Shown: in pieces, positions 1 through 10,224 of the stretch
How the letters are laid out: every line of letters starts with the position of its first letter
Position numbering within the stretch: the stretch's first letter is position 1
Assembly: GCA_022565555.1 (NCBI GenBank)
Contig: JAIUMN010000003.1
Span: 1-46,905 of the forward strand
DNA from: Candidatus Altimarinota bacterium
Lineage (GTDB): Bacteria; Patescibacteriota; Gracilibacteria; BD1-5; UBA6164
Direction: 5' to 3'
Length of the DNA stretch: 46,905 bases
Position numbers and translations under genes: made by a program
Notes under the pieces: generated by a model
Told to the model about the DNA's origin: nothing
Seen by the model: the letters and a program-made list of their open reading frames with translations, nothing else
The model's database searches: none

Positions 1-137
1 GTGTAGTTTTTTCATTTATAGCTGTTTATGATTGATTACGGAAGTCATAAACACCTCCCGGATAGCACATACCTTGAGCGAATTCTCCCAGTAGAAACCA
101 AGATTAGCCCCAGATAGTTTCTCCCTTAGCACTCTCT

Positions 138-182
138 GTAGCTTCTTTCTCTTCTGGAAGAGAAAGAATTCAAGATAGAGTT
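138..182 (-). repeat. Palindromic element, copy A (intergenic)
   Basis: A stem of CTTTCTCTT/AAGAGAAAG with a short loop, preceded by GTAGCTTC and followed by AATTCAAGATAGAG. It nearly repeats 5123-5169 and is a diverged member of the GTAGCTT...GGGGTGAG family also found at 5073-5114 and inside metG and cysS. Bases 1-137 hold no gene I can support. They include an inverted repeat, TTTATGA (25-31) with TCATAAA (45-51). Confidence 0.6.
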
Positions 183-254
183 GTCTTGTGTAAGTGAGAG
201 ATTATATTATATGTATTTTTTGAAAAATACAACTTCCTTCACGTATAATTCACT

Positions 255-1430
255 TTATTTAGATTTAAGCATTCTCACAGTATCTTTATGTATTTTCTCA
301 TAATCTTTTTCTTTTTTTATACTAAGAATATCTTTCATATATTTCTTCCCTATCTCTGTGATAGTTTTTTTCTGAGTTTTCGCAAGTTTTTTTCCTTCCT
401 CTTTTTGTTTTATAAAAAGTTCTTTTATAAGTTCTCGAGACATTTTTTCTCCACATGCATCATAATAAAAATAAGCAACATATACTTTTCATAGAGCGTA
501 AGAAACCGCAAAACTTACAGGAGCAAAAAGATATCATCAAATACCGGGAAGTAATATTTTGAGGATAGTAGAACTTCACTGAAATGCAACATAAGAAAGT
601 CCGAGAGGAGCTATAAGCTCACGAAATATTTTCCCTGCATCAGCGAGATGCATATCATTACGAAATTTACGACCTATATGGAGTATCATATAGAGATGTA
701 CAGCAAGAAGATGGAAGTTATCGATAAATGGTATTGGTTGTACAGAAAGTACTGCTGCTACTGCTGATGCGCGAAAAATAATGACATCACACTCTTTGAG
801 GCGAGTTTCATCTGTATTATGAAGCGCTTGAATCTCTTCTTCTGTTATAGGAGTAATACTATAAAGAGGTATCTGAGTAAGTATTCCGTGAAAAGAAAAT
901 AAACCAATACCTTCATAGTTGCTAAATTGAGAGAAAGCATGCATTACCTCTTCTGTACAAAATATATGCCCCGCAGGAGTAATATCCATAATCCGGGCTC
1001 AGAGATTTATAGGTTCTCAAAAATAATCTTCAAGATCAAGAGAAGTATTTTTAGTGATCGCACCATAAGTAAGCGTAAGACGGAGTGATATTTTTTTTAT
1101 ATCAAGCTTCTGTGTATCATCGTATTCCTTTGAAAGCTCGAGAAGATGAGTTGAAAATCCATATGCGGCTTCTGCTGAATCTGAGATTACAAAATATGCA
1201 TCTCATATAGATTTTAATAATTTAACCTGGTACTTCCTTGAAGCTTCTTTTACAAAACTATCAAATTTTGTCAATATTTCTTGAATTTGACTTGAAGTCA
1301 GGAGACTATTTTTGTAAGTAAAATCCTTAAGATCGGTAAAGATGATATATTTTTCTTCTGACACAAGAAAATAGTAAGAGAATAGTATAGATATATTAAC
1401 ATATATTCTCCTAAAAAGGAAAATATACAC
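255..1430 (-). CDS. Class III adenylate/guanylate cyclase with hydrophobic and basic C-terminal extension
   Basis: 391 aa when UGA is Gly. Residues about 27-215 form a class III nucleotidyl cyclase catalytic domain that makes cAMP or cGMP from NTP. Seen directly: KYIIFTDLKDFT with metal-binding Asp33, LLKSIGDAYF with the second metal Asp (about residue 77), and DYFGEPINLGARIM carrying the transition-state Asn and Arg. The Lys/Asp pair (KSIGD, EDYFG) favours adenylate cyclase. After the domain comes a hydrophobic stretch, then a Lys/Glu-rich tail of about 60 residues starting at a Met (443) that would look like a separate small ORF under the standard code. The gene starts 6 nt after the uvrB stop, so the two are probably cotranscribed. 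The start is unsure: GTG 1430 has a GAGGA upstream; GTG 1364 would give a neater N terminus. The role of the C-terminal part is unknown. Confidence 0.8.
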
Positions 1431-1436
1431 TCTTTT

Positions 1437-3575
1437 TTATCCTCTTCTTTTTTTATTTTTTCAAGCCTTAAACTCAAGAATAGTATCTCGGATTTCTGCT
1501 GCTTTTTCATATTCCATATTAGCAGCTGCGATATCCATTTCAAGCTCTAGGCGACGTATTTCTTGCTCTACACTCACTCCATCGCGCAGTTTAAGTTTTT
1601 CTTTCTTTGATGGTATGCCAATATCTTTGATGGAGCTAATAATAGTACTTGGGGTCATACCTATTTTTTTATTATGCTCTATTTGGAGTCATCGGCGATA
1701 GTAAGTCAAGTCCATTGCTTTTTTCATAGAACTTGAGATAATATACCCTTCATCAGTAACATATTTTCCTTTGTTGAAAAAATAAAGTTTTTTTCCGAAA
1801 AGATTGGAGACTTCTATAAGTTCCTCTGGGAGGGTTTTATGTTTTTCTACATACATCTTTACTTTTCCATTCTGATTTCTTGCTGCACGCCCTATAATCT
1901 GTATGAGGGCTTGTTCACTACGAAGAAATCATTGCTTATCCGCATCAAGTATAGCAATTCTTGAAACCTCAGGAAGATCAAGTCACTCTCTGAGAAGATT
2001 TACTCATACGATAACATCTATCTTTCCTTCTCTGAGGGATTTAAGTATTTCAAGTCGTTCAAGCGTATCTACTTCTGAGTGAAGATATTGCACCTTCACT
2101 CCATTTTCTATAAGGTATTCTGTCAACTCTTCACTCGAGCGTTTTGTGAGAGTTGTGATAAGCATACGCTCATTACGTCATACACAAAAGTCTATTGTTT
2201 CTATGATATCATCTATCATGTATTGCATTGCAAGTATTTCTACCTCAGGATCAAGAAGTCCTGTTGGTCGTATCATCTGTGGGACAATACGCACTTCAGA
2301 ACTATGTTCCCACAATACTCAAGCAGTAGGATCAAAGTTAAAAAATATCTCACCTCCTCATGCGCTTGCTTCTATTTCATATTTTCATGGGGTTGCTGAA
2401 ACTGCTACAACCTGTCTGAGTTTCGCTTCAAACTCAGGAAATCTCAGGGGCCTATTATCCATAGCTGAAGGGAGTCTAAAACCATTTTCTACGAGATTTT
2501 CTTTGCGACTTCTATCACCTGCATACATTCCCCCTATCTGAGGAATTGTCATATGTGACTCATCGATAAAAGTTATAAAATCATCTCAAAAATAATCAAT
2601 AAGAGTTGCTGGCGGGCGTCATGTTTCTCGTCCATCTAAAAATCTTGAATAATTCTCAATACCATTTACATATCCAACTTCTTGCAACATCTCGATATCA
2701 TACTCAACTTTTGTCTTAAGACGCTCATACTTAAGGACATCTCACTGCGCTTCAAGGTACGTAAGTCGCTCAGTAAGTTCTGCTTGTATCTCAGGAATTA
2801 TGGCATTTATAGTATCTTTTGAACTTACCGTATGTTTCGCAGGAAATATTTCGATAACATCATGATACTCAAGTATCTCATTACTCAGAGGGTGGCGAGT
2901 TGTAATCTGAGTTATCTCATCCCCCCAAAACTCTATCACATAACAATATTCACTACTTGCAGGCCATATCTCCAGGATATCTCCTTGTACAATAAAGTTT
3001 CCTGATTTAAAATCTGAAGTCGCTCGGGTAAACTGGATATTCACAAGGTTTTTCAGGAGTTCTTCAAGCACATATGTCCATCATTTTTTGAGCTGAAACA
3101 CTTGTTCAGTATAGGCAGAGATATCCCCTATACCATAGATACAACTTACAGAAGCTACAATAATAACGTCTTTTCGAGTCATTAAGCTTTGAGTGGCAGC
3201 ATGCCTGAGTCTATCTATCTCTTCGTTTATTGTTGCTTCTTTTTCGATATAGGTATCAGTTTTTTTGACGTATGCTTCTGGCTGATAGTAATCATAATAT
3301 GAGACAAAATAATGCACCGCAGCGTCAGGAAAAAACTCCTTAAACTCTTGAGCAAGTTGTGCTGCGAGAGTTTTATTATGCGCAACTATTAAGGTAGGCT
3401 TTTGTACCTGTTCTATGATATTTGCCATCGTAAAGGTCTTTCCACTTCCAGTTACTCCCCAGAGTGTTTGCCACTTATGTCACTCATCAATATACTTTGT
3501 CAGAGCCTCTATTGCACTTCCCTGATCTCAAGCAGGCTGATATTTACTCTTGAGTTGAAACTTAAGCTCTTGCAT
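1437..3575 (-). CDS. uvrB: UvrABC system protein B (excinuclease subunit)
   Basis: 712 aa. UvrB is the ATP-dependent damage-verification subunit of nucleotide excision repair; it is loaded by UvrA and recruits UvrC. Visible features in order: Walker A GVTGSGKT (residues 40-47), the beta-hairpin signature [14 protein letters not shown]-dependent helicase motifs including [14 protein letters not shown], and a C-terminal UVR domain ([19 protein letters not shown]) that binds UvrC. Several glycines are UGA, including one close to the C terminus, after which the protein continues with a short basic tail to TAA at 1437. A little longer than the usual 660-680 aa. The ATG start gives the canonical N terminus ([13 protein letters not shown]). 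The cyclase gene follows directly. Confidence 0.97.
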
Positions 3576-3703
3576 ATTTTTCACTTATATTACGTATAAC
3601 TGCAAGAGTATAAACATTTTTTATAAAAATAAAACTCTAAGTCTCGAAAAATTGTTTTTCTATTACATATATGCTACTATTAAGAAAACTAATTGAAATA
3701 TCT

Positions 3704-4552
3704 ATGAAAAGAGACTCACTTCCTTTTACCTTATTGCGTATTTTGTTGCTTACAATTATATTTGTAGGAATATTTCAGATTGGAAACTTTACTATAAGTA
3801 AAATAAATGAAAATAAGAAATCAGAGGAACAAGTTCAAGGGGAACGCAGTAATGCTACTCTTTTTCAAAGTGCATATAGTTCGCAATTTTGAGTTATAGG
3901 AGTTGCTCTCTCTACTCGTGTAGGTATGATGTATGAAGATGGAATGCAATCTACTGATGCGCGTCACTATACGTGATTACGAACCCTTCCTACTTCAGGA
4001 CAAGAAAGAAGAGAGGCTCGAGAAAGACTCCTGAGAGAAAACACTCTTATGGTACGTGAATACTATAACATATCTCGTACTGACATTATAGATACCCTCA
4101 AAACTTCAAGTGATAGAAGGCGTACGCTTGATAACTTTGTAAATCAGATAGAGTTAAGAGGAAGTAATGCATTAAGAAGTATAGAAAGTTTAGAAAATCA
4201 AAAAAGACTCTATCTTAATGAAATCAATAGAATCTCCCAGGCAATAGAAATTGAAAAAAATATACTTGAGTCAGAGTTTACATCCTGAGATACTCAAGCA
4301 GTAGTAAGATCAAGTGAAAGATATTTTTTACTGAGAAATGAATATACAGAACTATTTACAGATATCGTATTTATAAACCAATACCTTAGGCAATATGATT
4401 TTCTTAATGAATATAATGCCGGTATAGTTAATGTACTTAAGGTTAATAGACAAGCAATTATAGATCAGAGCTATATCGTAATACCAAATCGAGGAGATGA
4501 ATTCCTCAGGCCGCTTGAATTGATATTTGATGAAACAAATATGCCGAGATAG
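3704..4552 (+). CDS. Membrane-anchored coiled-coil protein of unknown function
   Basis: 282 aa from ATG 3704. One N-terminal hydrophobic segment (LLRILLLTIIFVGIFQIG, residues about 9-26) forms a signal anchor. It is followed by a polar region with many Arg/Glu and heptad-like stretches (about residues 135-190) that suggest coiled coil. No catalytic motif is recognised. An in-frame ATG at 3671 would add 11 residues; I prefer 3704 because a -10-like TACATA lies just upstream of 3671, which would put 3671 at the transcription start. No Shine-Dalgarno sequence. It diverges from uvrB and converges on the small acidic gene at 4554-4952. Family unknown. Confidence 0.75.
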
Positions 4553-4553
4553 T

Positions 4554-4952
4554 TTAGTATAAAAAATCTACTCGTATCACTCTGTTTTTATACCTCTTTG
4601 AAACTTCCACTTCTCGTACACAAAGTACTGTATCAGTTTCTGTGAACCTTTCAAGAATATCTTCAAACTGTAACTCAGGTCACTCAAAGCTTACAGACTC
4701 ATACACTCAACTCTCAAGTTCTTCAGTCAGTATCTCTAAAGTATCTTCATCTTCAAAACTTATATCTGTATACTCTCTGATACTAAAAGTTTTCTCTAAC
4801 TGCATCATAACATCATCGAGAGTCTGTTCATCCTCCAGTCCTCACATTACATAAAGTCATTTCTCAGAAATCTTAAGTATATCAATATCAAGTTCTGGAA
4901 GTACATCAAGTAAGGGATTTGTAAAAAAAATAGTTCAAGCAAATAGTTTCAT
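4554..4952 (-). CDS. Acidic hypothetical protein
   Basis: 132 aa. Strongly acidic in its middle part (ISFEDEDTLEILTEELESG), with no signal peptide, no membrane segment and no recognised motif. It reads MKLFAGTIFFTNPLLDVL at the start and ends VIRVDFLY. Five UGA codons are read as Gly. No Shine-Dalgarno sequence precedes the ATG. Its stop lies 1 nt from the stop of the convergent coiled-coil gene. Function unknown. Confidence 0.7.
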
Positions 4953-5017
4953 AGTATGGTATGTTAGAATGTAAATATTTTCTTGAATTTTCTCCAAGCT
5001 ACAAACTCATTCAATTT

Positions 5018-5051
5018 TCTCATTTAGGGAGAAAGAATTCAAGATAGAGTT
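5018..5051 (-). repeat. Palindromic element, copy B (partial)
   Basis: TCTCATTTAGGGAGAAAGAA then TTCAAGATAGAGT: the right half of the element seen at 138-182 and 5123-5169. The GTAGCTT end is missing. Confidence 0.5.
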
Positions 5052-5072
5052 ATTGTGTAAGCTTCGCAATAA

Positions 5073-5114
5073 CTCACCCCAAAGCCCCTCTCTTCCAGAA
5101 TAGAGGGGAGCTAC
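5073..5114 (+). repeat. Palindromic element, copy C
   Basis: CTCACCCCAAAGCCCCTCT, a short loop, AGAGGGG, then AGCTAC. Its reverse complement begins GTAGCTCCCC and ends GGGGTGAG, the same ends as the copies inside metG and cysS. It is intergenic and lies head to head with copy D. Confidence 0.7.
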
Positions 5115-5122
5115 AATTTCTG

Positions 5123-5169
5123 CTGCAGTCTCTTTCTCTTCTGGAAGAGAAAGAATTCAAGATAGAGTT
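5123..5169 (-). repeat. Palindromic element, copy D
   Basis: CTGCAGTCTCTTTCTCTT, then CTGGAAGAGAAAGAATTC and AAGATAGAGTT: nearly the same as copy A. With C and B it forms a small cluster between the acidic gene and the glutaredoxin gene; 5178-5200 has a further degenerate piece (AAATTCAGGATAGAG). Confidence 0.65.
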
Positions 5170-5204
5170 ATTGTATGGGAAGAAATTCAGGATAGAGTAT
5201 AGAA

Positions 5205-5456
5205 TTAAGAAACAAATATCTCTCACGCTTCGTACTTTGTTATCATATCAGTATATCATCCGATGAGATTTTCACGTGTGATAGCACCATCAAATATTTG
5301 TGGAACGGTCATCATTCCTGATATCTGTACGATTTCAGCCATTTTTTCAGGATGATTCTCAAGATCCACCTCCTCATATACTTTTCAGAGTCAGTCAAGA
5401 AAATCTTTTGCTGATGTACAATATGGACAATAGCTTTTTGAGAAAATAGTTATCAT
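5205..5456 (-). CDS. Glutaredoxin
   Basis: 83 aa, a typical glutaredoxin length. This is a small thiol-disulfide oxidoreductase of the thioredoxin fold acting in the cytoplasm. Seen: the dithiol active site YCPYC (Cys10 and Cys13), the cis-proline motif MTVPQIF and the C-terminal IGGYTD that binds the glutathione-type substrate; the second Gly of IGGY is UGA. The N-terminal beta strand MITIFSKS is canonical, so the ATG is secure although it has no Shine-Dalgarno sequence. It lies just downstream of the ferredoxin gene in the same direction (16 nt gap), so the two probably form a redox operon. Confidence 0.92.
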
Positions 5457-5472
5457 AATAATAATTTAGAGA

Positions 5473-5763
5473 TTAAAACATAAGTTTAAGAGTTATATCC
5501 TCACTTCCCTCTCTTGCTCACGCAATACAAGTCATAAGCTCTCTATCATCTACCGGGAAGGCTGGTTCACCTCGGAAGCTTTTATCAACTTGTGTAAGTC
5601 AAGTTTCTACCTCACACATACAGGCAGAGCACATCCCTGTCATACAAGCATAAGGTATCTCTGCTCATGCATCTTCTAACTGTTTAAGAAGTGTTCTTCT
5701 GATATCAAGAGGTATTTCTTTCAGTACTTCTCCAGAAGTACTTTTGAGTATCAATTTTGTCAT
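5473..5763 (-). CDS. Plant-type [2Fe-2S] ferredoxin
   Basis: 96 aa. Electron carrier with a 2Fe-2S cluster: ligands Cys40, Cys45 and Cys48 in YACMTGMCSACMC (C-x4-C-x2-C) and Cys79 in LMTCIAG, as in the plant/adrenodoxin-type ferredoxin family. Several glycines are UGA. The ATG lies immediately after a stem-loop with a U tract (5765-5789), so there is almost no room for a normal leader. Followed by glutaredoxin. Its redox partner cannot be told from the window. Confidence 0.92.
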
Positions 5764-5764
5764 A

Positions 5765-5789
5765 TAAAAAAGAGGGGTATATCCCCTCT
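5765..5789 (-). terminator. Stem-loop with U tract directly before the ferredoxin start
   Basis: Arms AGAGGGG (5771-5777) and CCCCTCT (5783-5789) with a 5-nt loop. On the minus strand they are followed by six T, then AT and the ferredoxin ATG. It looks like the intrinsic terminator of the Na/Pi transporter gene upstream, or an attenuator for the ferredoxin-glutaredoxin pair. Confidence 0.7.
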
Positions 5790-5821
5790 AGTCTATAATT
5801 ATTTTATAAAAATCAAATATT

Positions 5822-7810
5822 TTAATCTTCCTCCTCCTCAGAGCTTACATGTCCTTCAAGAATATCGTGATAATGTTTGAGTGCATATCAGATGTCTTTT
5901 AATTCTTCATTAAAGTATTTTTTATCTTCTGGGCTCAGTTTTTTAGAGCTAAGTTTTTTTGATATCTTTGTCTCTTTTTGCTTGAGTTTTTCTATGATTT
6001 TTTCGGCTTTATTTTCAGGTTCCTTTCGGAATTTTTGTATCCATTTATTACTCTTTTTTGTAACATCCTCATCTTTTACTTGTTTTTGAAGCTCTCTGAG
6101 TGAATGATACCTCACAAGTTCAAATATATTTTGAAGTATAAGTTTCTTAAGGTATGTATCATTAAGAAGTGTAGTTGCCATTGTTTGGTTGATGTGTTTT
6201 TCTGCAACAAGTTTACTATAACGAGTATTTTTTGTGATATCTCCCTCCTCTATAAGTCGTTCAAGTTTTGCTACATGCTCGAGCTTATCTATATTTTCAT
6301 CCTGGAACTCAATAGTATATGCAAGTCTCAAAGCAGTAAGAATATCCGAACTAATAGTTTCATACTCACTACGTATAGATAGATTAGTTGACTTGAGATA
6401 ACGAATCATACTTGGACTTATGTTTCCAATATTTTTTATAAGGCTAACAAGATTTCTATTTGCATGTTTAAGTTCTTGTAGTTCATCATATATTTCATCA
6501 TTATGTCGTATCTCTGTTTCAATCAACGAGCTCAGTATTTTTCCATACAACACCTTAATATCTCTCTCATAAATCATATCAATTTCCTCAGTCTGTAAGA
6601 TAGTATACTTTCCACTTTGAGGAAGTTGTCCATCGCTATAAAATACTTTTTCGAGTCAAAATATATTTGGAAACTTAAATAAACTATAGCTATAGAGTCT
6701 ATGAGATTCTTTTCTGAGTGTCTCATGTGCAGTATCTGGAAAGCTTAGGGATTCTTCAGAAATATATTGAAACTCTACAAATCCTCCAGGTTTTGCATCA
6801 GGAAGCATACGAGTTGCAATACGAGCAATACGTGAGATAAAAGGACTCAAGAGCATAACTCAAGTTACATTAAAAAATGTATGGAAAAGAGCAACTTTAA
6901 GTGTATAGTTCTCTGGAGCGATGGTAAGAAAACCCGCAATAGAGGCGATAATTCATACTACATATGGAAAAAATATAATAATCACTATCGCTGTTGTAGT
7001 TTTAAATGAAAAGTCAGCAAAAGCAAGCCGTCTTCCGTTTACATTTGCTGACAGTGAAGCAATAATTCCCGTAATAGTTGTTCAGATATTTGCTCCTATC
7101 ACCATTGCAAGGGCATTTTCATAAGTTACTTCTCAAAGAGATACGGCAGCTATCACAATTACAAGTGTTGCAGTACTTGACTGAGTCAATATACAAACAA
7201 TAATCCCTATGAGAGTAAAAAGAAGGAGTCCAGGAAATCCATCTACCGCATAATCACGAAGACTTACCATAGACTGAAATGCATCAAATCACTCCTTTAT
7301 AAAGTGTATCCCAAGAAATACAAAACCTATTCCTGCAAGAACTGATCCCAAACCCTTAAGGGTTTTAGATTTTTGCATCGACCATATCATTCCAAATATG
7401 ATGAGTGGAAATGCGTAAGCTCCTATATTTACCTTCAGTCCTACAGCAGCAACAAACCATGCGGTCGTAGTTGTTCCAACACTTGAACCAAATACAATAG
7501 CGATTGCTTGTGTGAGTCCTATCATTTCAGCAGAGAGAAAACCAATAGTAAGTATAGTTACTAAGGTGCTTGATTGTAGCATATTACAAGCAAAAAAACC
7601 AAAAATCATTCCTTTATAAGGACGATTTGTAGCTTTTTGAAGAAGTTTTTCAAGAAATCATCCAGAAAAAGAAGCGAATCATTTTTTTATAAAAATCATC
7701 CCAAAGAGAAATATTGCAATACCAGCAGATATCTCTGTAAAATCAGAACTCAACCAAAAGAGATATGCAAGTATAAGCATCGTTGATGCGAGCATCAGTT
7801 TTTGGAACAT
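5822..7810 (-). CDS. Na/Pi cotransporter family protein with PhoU-like C-terminal domain
   Basis: 662 aa. The N-terminal half (about residues 1-320) has many membrane segments and the duplicated signature of the Na+/phosphate cotransporter family: MLQSSTLVTI and, after the repeat, TQSSTATLVIV. The C-terminal part (about residues 410-640) is helical and charged, as in the PhoU-like domain of the NptA/YjbB group, and ends EEEED. It is an inner-membrane protein, probably for phosphate import; substrate direction is inferred from the family. UGA occurs at glycines in membrane helices. It is transcribed away from ugd and ends in front of the hairpin before the ferredoxin gene. Confidence 0.88.
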
Positions 7811-7932
7811 ATATATTCTCTGTAAATAATATTACTTTTATTATATCACATAGAGTGAGAAAAATAAAATTTTGAGTTTGAATAACTTAGTATACAATAA
7901 AAAAAATATTATTGCTTATATAAGAATCAAGA

Positions 7933-9258
7933 ATGAAACTTACTATATTTTGAACCTGATATGCTGGACTTGTGACAGGTACCTGTCTCGCGCAAGTATG
8001 ACATGATGTACTCTGTATTGATATCGATAAAGAAAAGATATCAAGTCTACAGAACTGAGTTATTCCAATATATGAGCCATGACTTGAAGAGCTTGTAAAA
8101 AGAAATGTTGCAGCTGGAAGACTCCAGTTCAGTACTGATGCTGAGCTTTGAGTAAAACATGGGGTTGCGATATTTAATGCAGTCTGAACTCCACCTGATA
8201 GAGATAATGCCTCAAAAGCTGACCTAAAATATGTAAAAGCAGTAGCAGAAACTTTTGGAAAATATATCACAGAATATAAGGTATTTATCAATAAATCAAC
8301 CGTTCCAGTAGGAACAGCTAAGCTTTGTAGTGATATTATTAAGCGTGAAATATATGCACGCAAAAAAGATATAGACTACGATGTTGCTTCTAATCCTGAG
8401 TTCCTCAGAGAAGGAACTGCAGTAACTGATTTTCTCTCTCCTGATAGAATCGTACTTTGATGCGAAACAACAAAAGCTCGTGATATACTTGAAGAGATAT
8501 ATAGACCCTTTGAACGAACTCATACTGAGATACTTTTTACAAGTCTTGAAAGCTCAGAGCTTATCAAGTACGCTGCTAATAGCTTCCTTGCAACGAAGAT
8601 TAGCTTTATAAACGAGATAGCAAACTTTTCAGAACATGTATGAGCTGATATACTTGATGTTGCAAAGTGACTTGGGCTTGATCCACGTATAGGAAGAAAT
8701 TTCTTATCGGCTTGAGTATGATATGGAGGAAGCTGTCTCCCAAAAGATGTTAAAGCACTGATAGAAAGTGGGAAAGAGTTTGGATACGATTTTCAAATTA
8801 TTACAGCAGCAGATGAAGTAAATGAAAAGCAGAAAAACTGTATAGTTACAAAGCTTCAATCACAACTCTGAGAGCTCAAAAATATCAAAATAGCTATCTG
8901 GGGACTTGCATTTAAACCAGAAACTGATGATGTTCGAGAAGCGGTGAGTGGCATAGTAATAGAAAAGCTCCTCTCTGCTTGAGTTTATGAAATACGAGCC
9001 TATGATCCTATAGCTATTGACATGATGAAAAAGTTTTGACCTCAAGATAATCGCATTATATATACTGAGTCATACTATGACACCCTCGATGAGGTAGATG
9101 CACTCTTACTACTTACTGAGTGGGACGAGTTTTATGCCCCTGACTGGAAACGTATCAGTAAAACAATGAAATGAAATTTGATTATAGATGGGCGGAATAT
9201 CTGGAATAGAAAAATAGTCGAGCGCTATGGTTTTAACTATATAGCCATAGGAAGATAA
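7933..9258 (+). CDS. ugd: UDP-glucose/GDP-mannose dehydrogenase family protein
   Basis: 441 aa. NAD-dependent oxidation of a nucleotide sugar (usually UDP-glucose to UDP-glucuronate) for cell-surface polysaccharide. N-terminal Rossmann motif GTGYAG (residues 7-12, two Gly as UGA), then [17 protein letters not shown], the catalytic-cysteine motif GGSCLPKDV (Cys268), and the C-terminal [15 protein letters not shown] and DGRN. The Arg of DDVREA is CGA and that of DGRN is CGG, so both still mean Arg. Promoter-like TTGAGT and TACAAT (15-nt spacing) lie about 45-60 nt upstream. The stop overlaps the EamA start (TAATG), so the two genes are translationally coupled. The exact sugar is inferred from the family. 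Confidence 0.95.
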
Positions 9259-10157
9259 TGATAGGAATACTTCTTGCTTTAACTGTAGCTTTTCTCAAAT
9301 CTCTTTGAGAACTAGCATGAAAACTCTTTACTGATATCAAGAAGAAAAATAGTCTTGATGAGTATAGTCTCGTCCTCGGAGCACGAGTACTTTCAGTCGT
9401 ACTTCTCTCGCCACTCATTTTTTTTCTTGATCATAGTATACTCAGCATACATATCATACTCCTTATTGCACTTTCTTCTTTTTTTAATGCTATAGCAAAT
9501 ATAACAGCTATAAAGGCAGTAAAACATGGTGATCTCTCACTGGTATCACCTCTTTCAGCAATGAGTATACCATTTTTACTCATATCGTGATATATCATAC
9601 TCTGAGAGCAAGCAAATATAGCAGGTATAATAGGAGTTGGGATTATATTTTTTGGAACATATTTTCTTAATGTGTCTGAGCTCAAAAACTGAAATATACT
9701 CTCTCCGCTCACCGCAATATATACTAATCTCTGAGCGAGGTATATGTTGTTTACTGCACTTATATGGAGCTTAAGTTCTCCACTTGATAAGATATGAGTG
9801 CTTGAGATGTGAGCACTCGCGTGGATGCTCTACACCAATATTATCGTAAGTATATTTATATATCTCTATGTATATTTTTTACGAAAAGATATTGTGATAA
9901 AAAACATCTTTCAAACAAAAAATATAAAAAAAATATCTACTATCACCGTCCTTGGAGGACTTGCGATATTTTTACAAATGCTTGCTCTCGCCTATACTCT
10001 CGTAGTCTATGTTATAGCTCTTAAGCGTGCAAGTGGGATGTTTAGTGTATTACTCTGAGCTATATTTTTTAAAGAAAAAGACATACTCACAAAGTTTATA
10101 TCTGCGGTAATTATATTTGCCTGAGTCCTCTTAATCACTATAATGTGAAATATATAA
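9258..10157 (+). CDS. EamA/DMT superfamily transporter
   Basis: 299 aa with about ten hydrophobic segments in two halves. The motif VSPLSAMSIPFLLISGYIIL resembles the EamA repeat pattern, as does the second-half end SGMFSVLLGAIFFKEKD followed by FAGVLLITIMG. Drug/metabolite transporter superfamily, inner membrane; the substrate is unknown. The ATG overlaps the ugd stop codon. Next to ugd and a glycosyltransferase it may move a sugar-lipid or metabolite for envelope synthesis, but that is inference. Many membrane glycines are UGA. Confidence 0.88.
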
Positions 10158-10161
10158 ACTA

Positions 10162-10188
10162 TTGACATTTTATATAAAATATTACAAT
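10162..10188 (+). promoter_or_regulatory. Sigma70-type promoter
   Basis: TTGACA (10162-10167), 15-nt spacer, TACAAT (10183-10188). It starts 4 nt after the EamA stop and gives a leader of about 30 nt before the ATG at 10225. It probably drives the unknown gene and the glycosyltransferase. Confidence 0.6.
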
Positions 10189-10224
10189 AGTACTAAAAAT
10201 ATATTACTAAAAATACGCTAAACT

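Noticed and set aside
255-443. Separate 62-aa basic protein
   Set aside because: Same frame as the cyclase with no stop between them when UGA is Gly, so it is the C-terminal tail, although an internal start at 443 with GGAG upstream cannot be excluded.
2146-2541. 131-aa plus-strand open frame
   Set aside because: Antisense shadow of uvrB, which has a continuous UGA=Gly frame with all motifs.
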